From JAJDIA01 sp031555145 (lineage in GTDB: Bacteria > Bacteroidota > Bacteroidia > Bacteroidales > Tannerellaceae): 13,039 nucleotides of DNA. The notes beneath the pieces are model-generated. The model was not told where the DNA came from and did no database searches. It saw only the letters and a program-made list of their open reading frames with translations. Of the stretch, positions 12,954 through 13,039 are shown one piece after another. Location: NCBI GenBank assembly GCA_031555145.1, contig JAVBUR010000118.1:1-13039 (forward strand), in the 5' to 3' direction. Within the stretch, counting starts at the first letter, position 1; each line of letters begins with the position of its first letter. Both the position numbers and the translations under genes were made by a program.

Positions 12954-13039
12954 ATCTTCAGATTGTGCAGTATTTGAAGATTTTGCGACGGTGAATACCG
13001 CGTCAGCGGTATCGTGTTCGTAGCCGTGGGTGCAAGCCC
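12954..13039. repeat. cluster of hairpins, edge of a probable REP-like repeat, cut by the window
   Basis: Two hairpins are complete: ATCTTCA/TGAAGAT (12954-12981, 14-base loop) and ATACCGC/GCGGTAT (12995-13012, GTCA loop). A third begins at CCGTGGG (13024-13030) with TGCAAG as loop and CCC at 13037-13039, running off the end. GC content rises sharply here relative to the preceding AT-rich DNA. The series of short GC-rich palindromes outside a gene resembles REP-type repeats or the flank of a REP-associated transposase. I have a general memory of similar strings in Bacteroides genomes but cannot confirm copy number. Confidence 0.45.

Overview
The window reads as chromosomal DNA of a member of the Bacteroidales; gene content and codon use fit Parabacteroides or a close relative, though the genus is an inference. 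The evidence is a set of Bacteroidetes-typical families (DUF4296 lipoprotein, DUF5020 barrel, DUF3810, a 1142-residue IleRS), Bacteroidetes-style -7 promoter elements (TAnnTTTG) in front of most transcription units, and no clear Shine-Dalgarno sequences.

Layout, left to right. The 3' end of a TrmH/SpoU RNA 2'-O-methyltransferase gene (+) converges on, and overlaps by 75 bp, the last gene of a minus-strand operon. Read 5' to 3' on the minus strand, that operon is a TraR/DksA-like protein, lspA, a DUF4296 lipoprotein and a small unknown protein. Upstream of it lies ileS (-) with its own promoter. Its IleRS carries a GIHH version of the class I HIGH motif. Between ileS and the next operon is a striking 96-bp palindrome built from four 18-bp hairpin units at an exact 22-bp period.

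The next minus-strand operon encodes an envelope module: a DUF5020 outer-membrane barrel, LemA, and a DUF2207 membrane protein ending in 11 glycines and a Trp. Upstream is the remnant of a type II toxin-antitoxin locus. It has an intact HTH antitoxin, a toxin reading frame cut to 34 residues, and a perfect 10-bp inverted repeat over the -7 promoter element that looks like the autoregulatory operator. An AT-rich gap follows, then a DUF3810 membrane protein with an HEMAH metallopeptidase motif (-). Diverging from it across 64 bp is a membrane-anchored MutS-family ATPase (+).

The last 418 bp contain no convincing gene. They end in a cluster of hairpins that looks like the edge of a dispersed REP-like repeat cut off by the window boundary.

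Most of the window is ordinary core genome. The parts most worth a second look are the hairpin array, the decayed toxin-antitoxin locus with its operator, the altered IleRS signature motif, and the in-register antisense overlap at the left end. I see no defence island, CRISPR array, phage, rRNA or tRNA.
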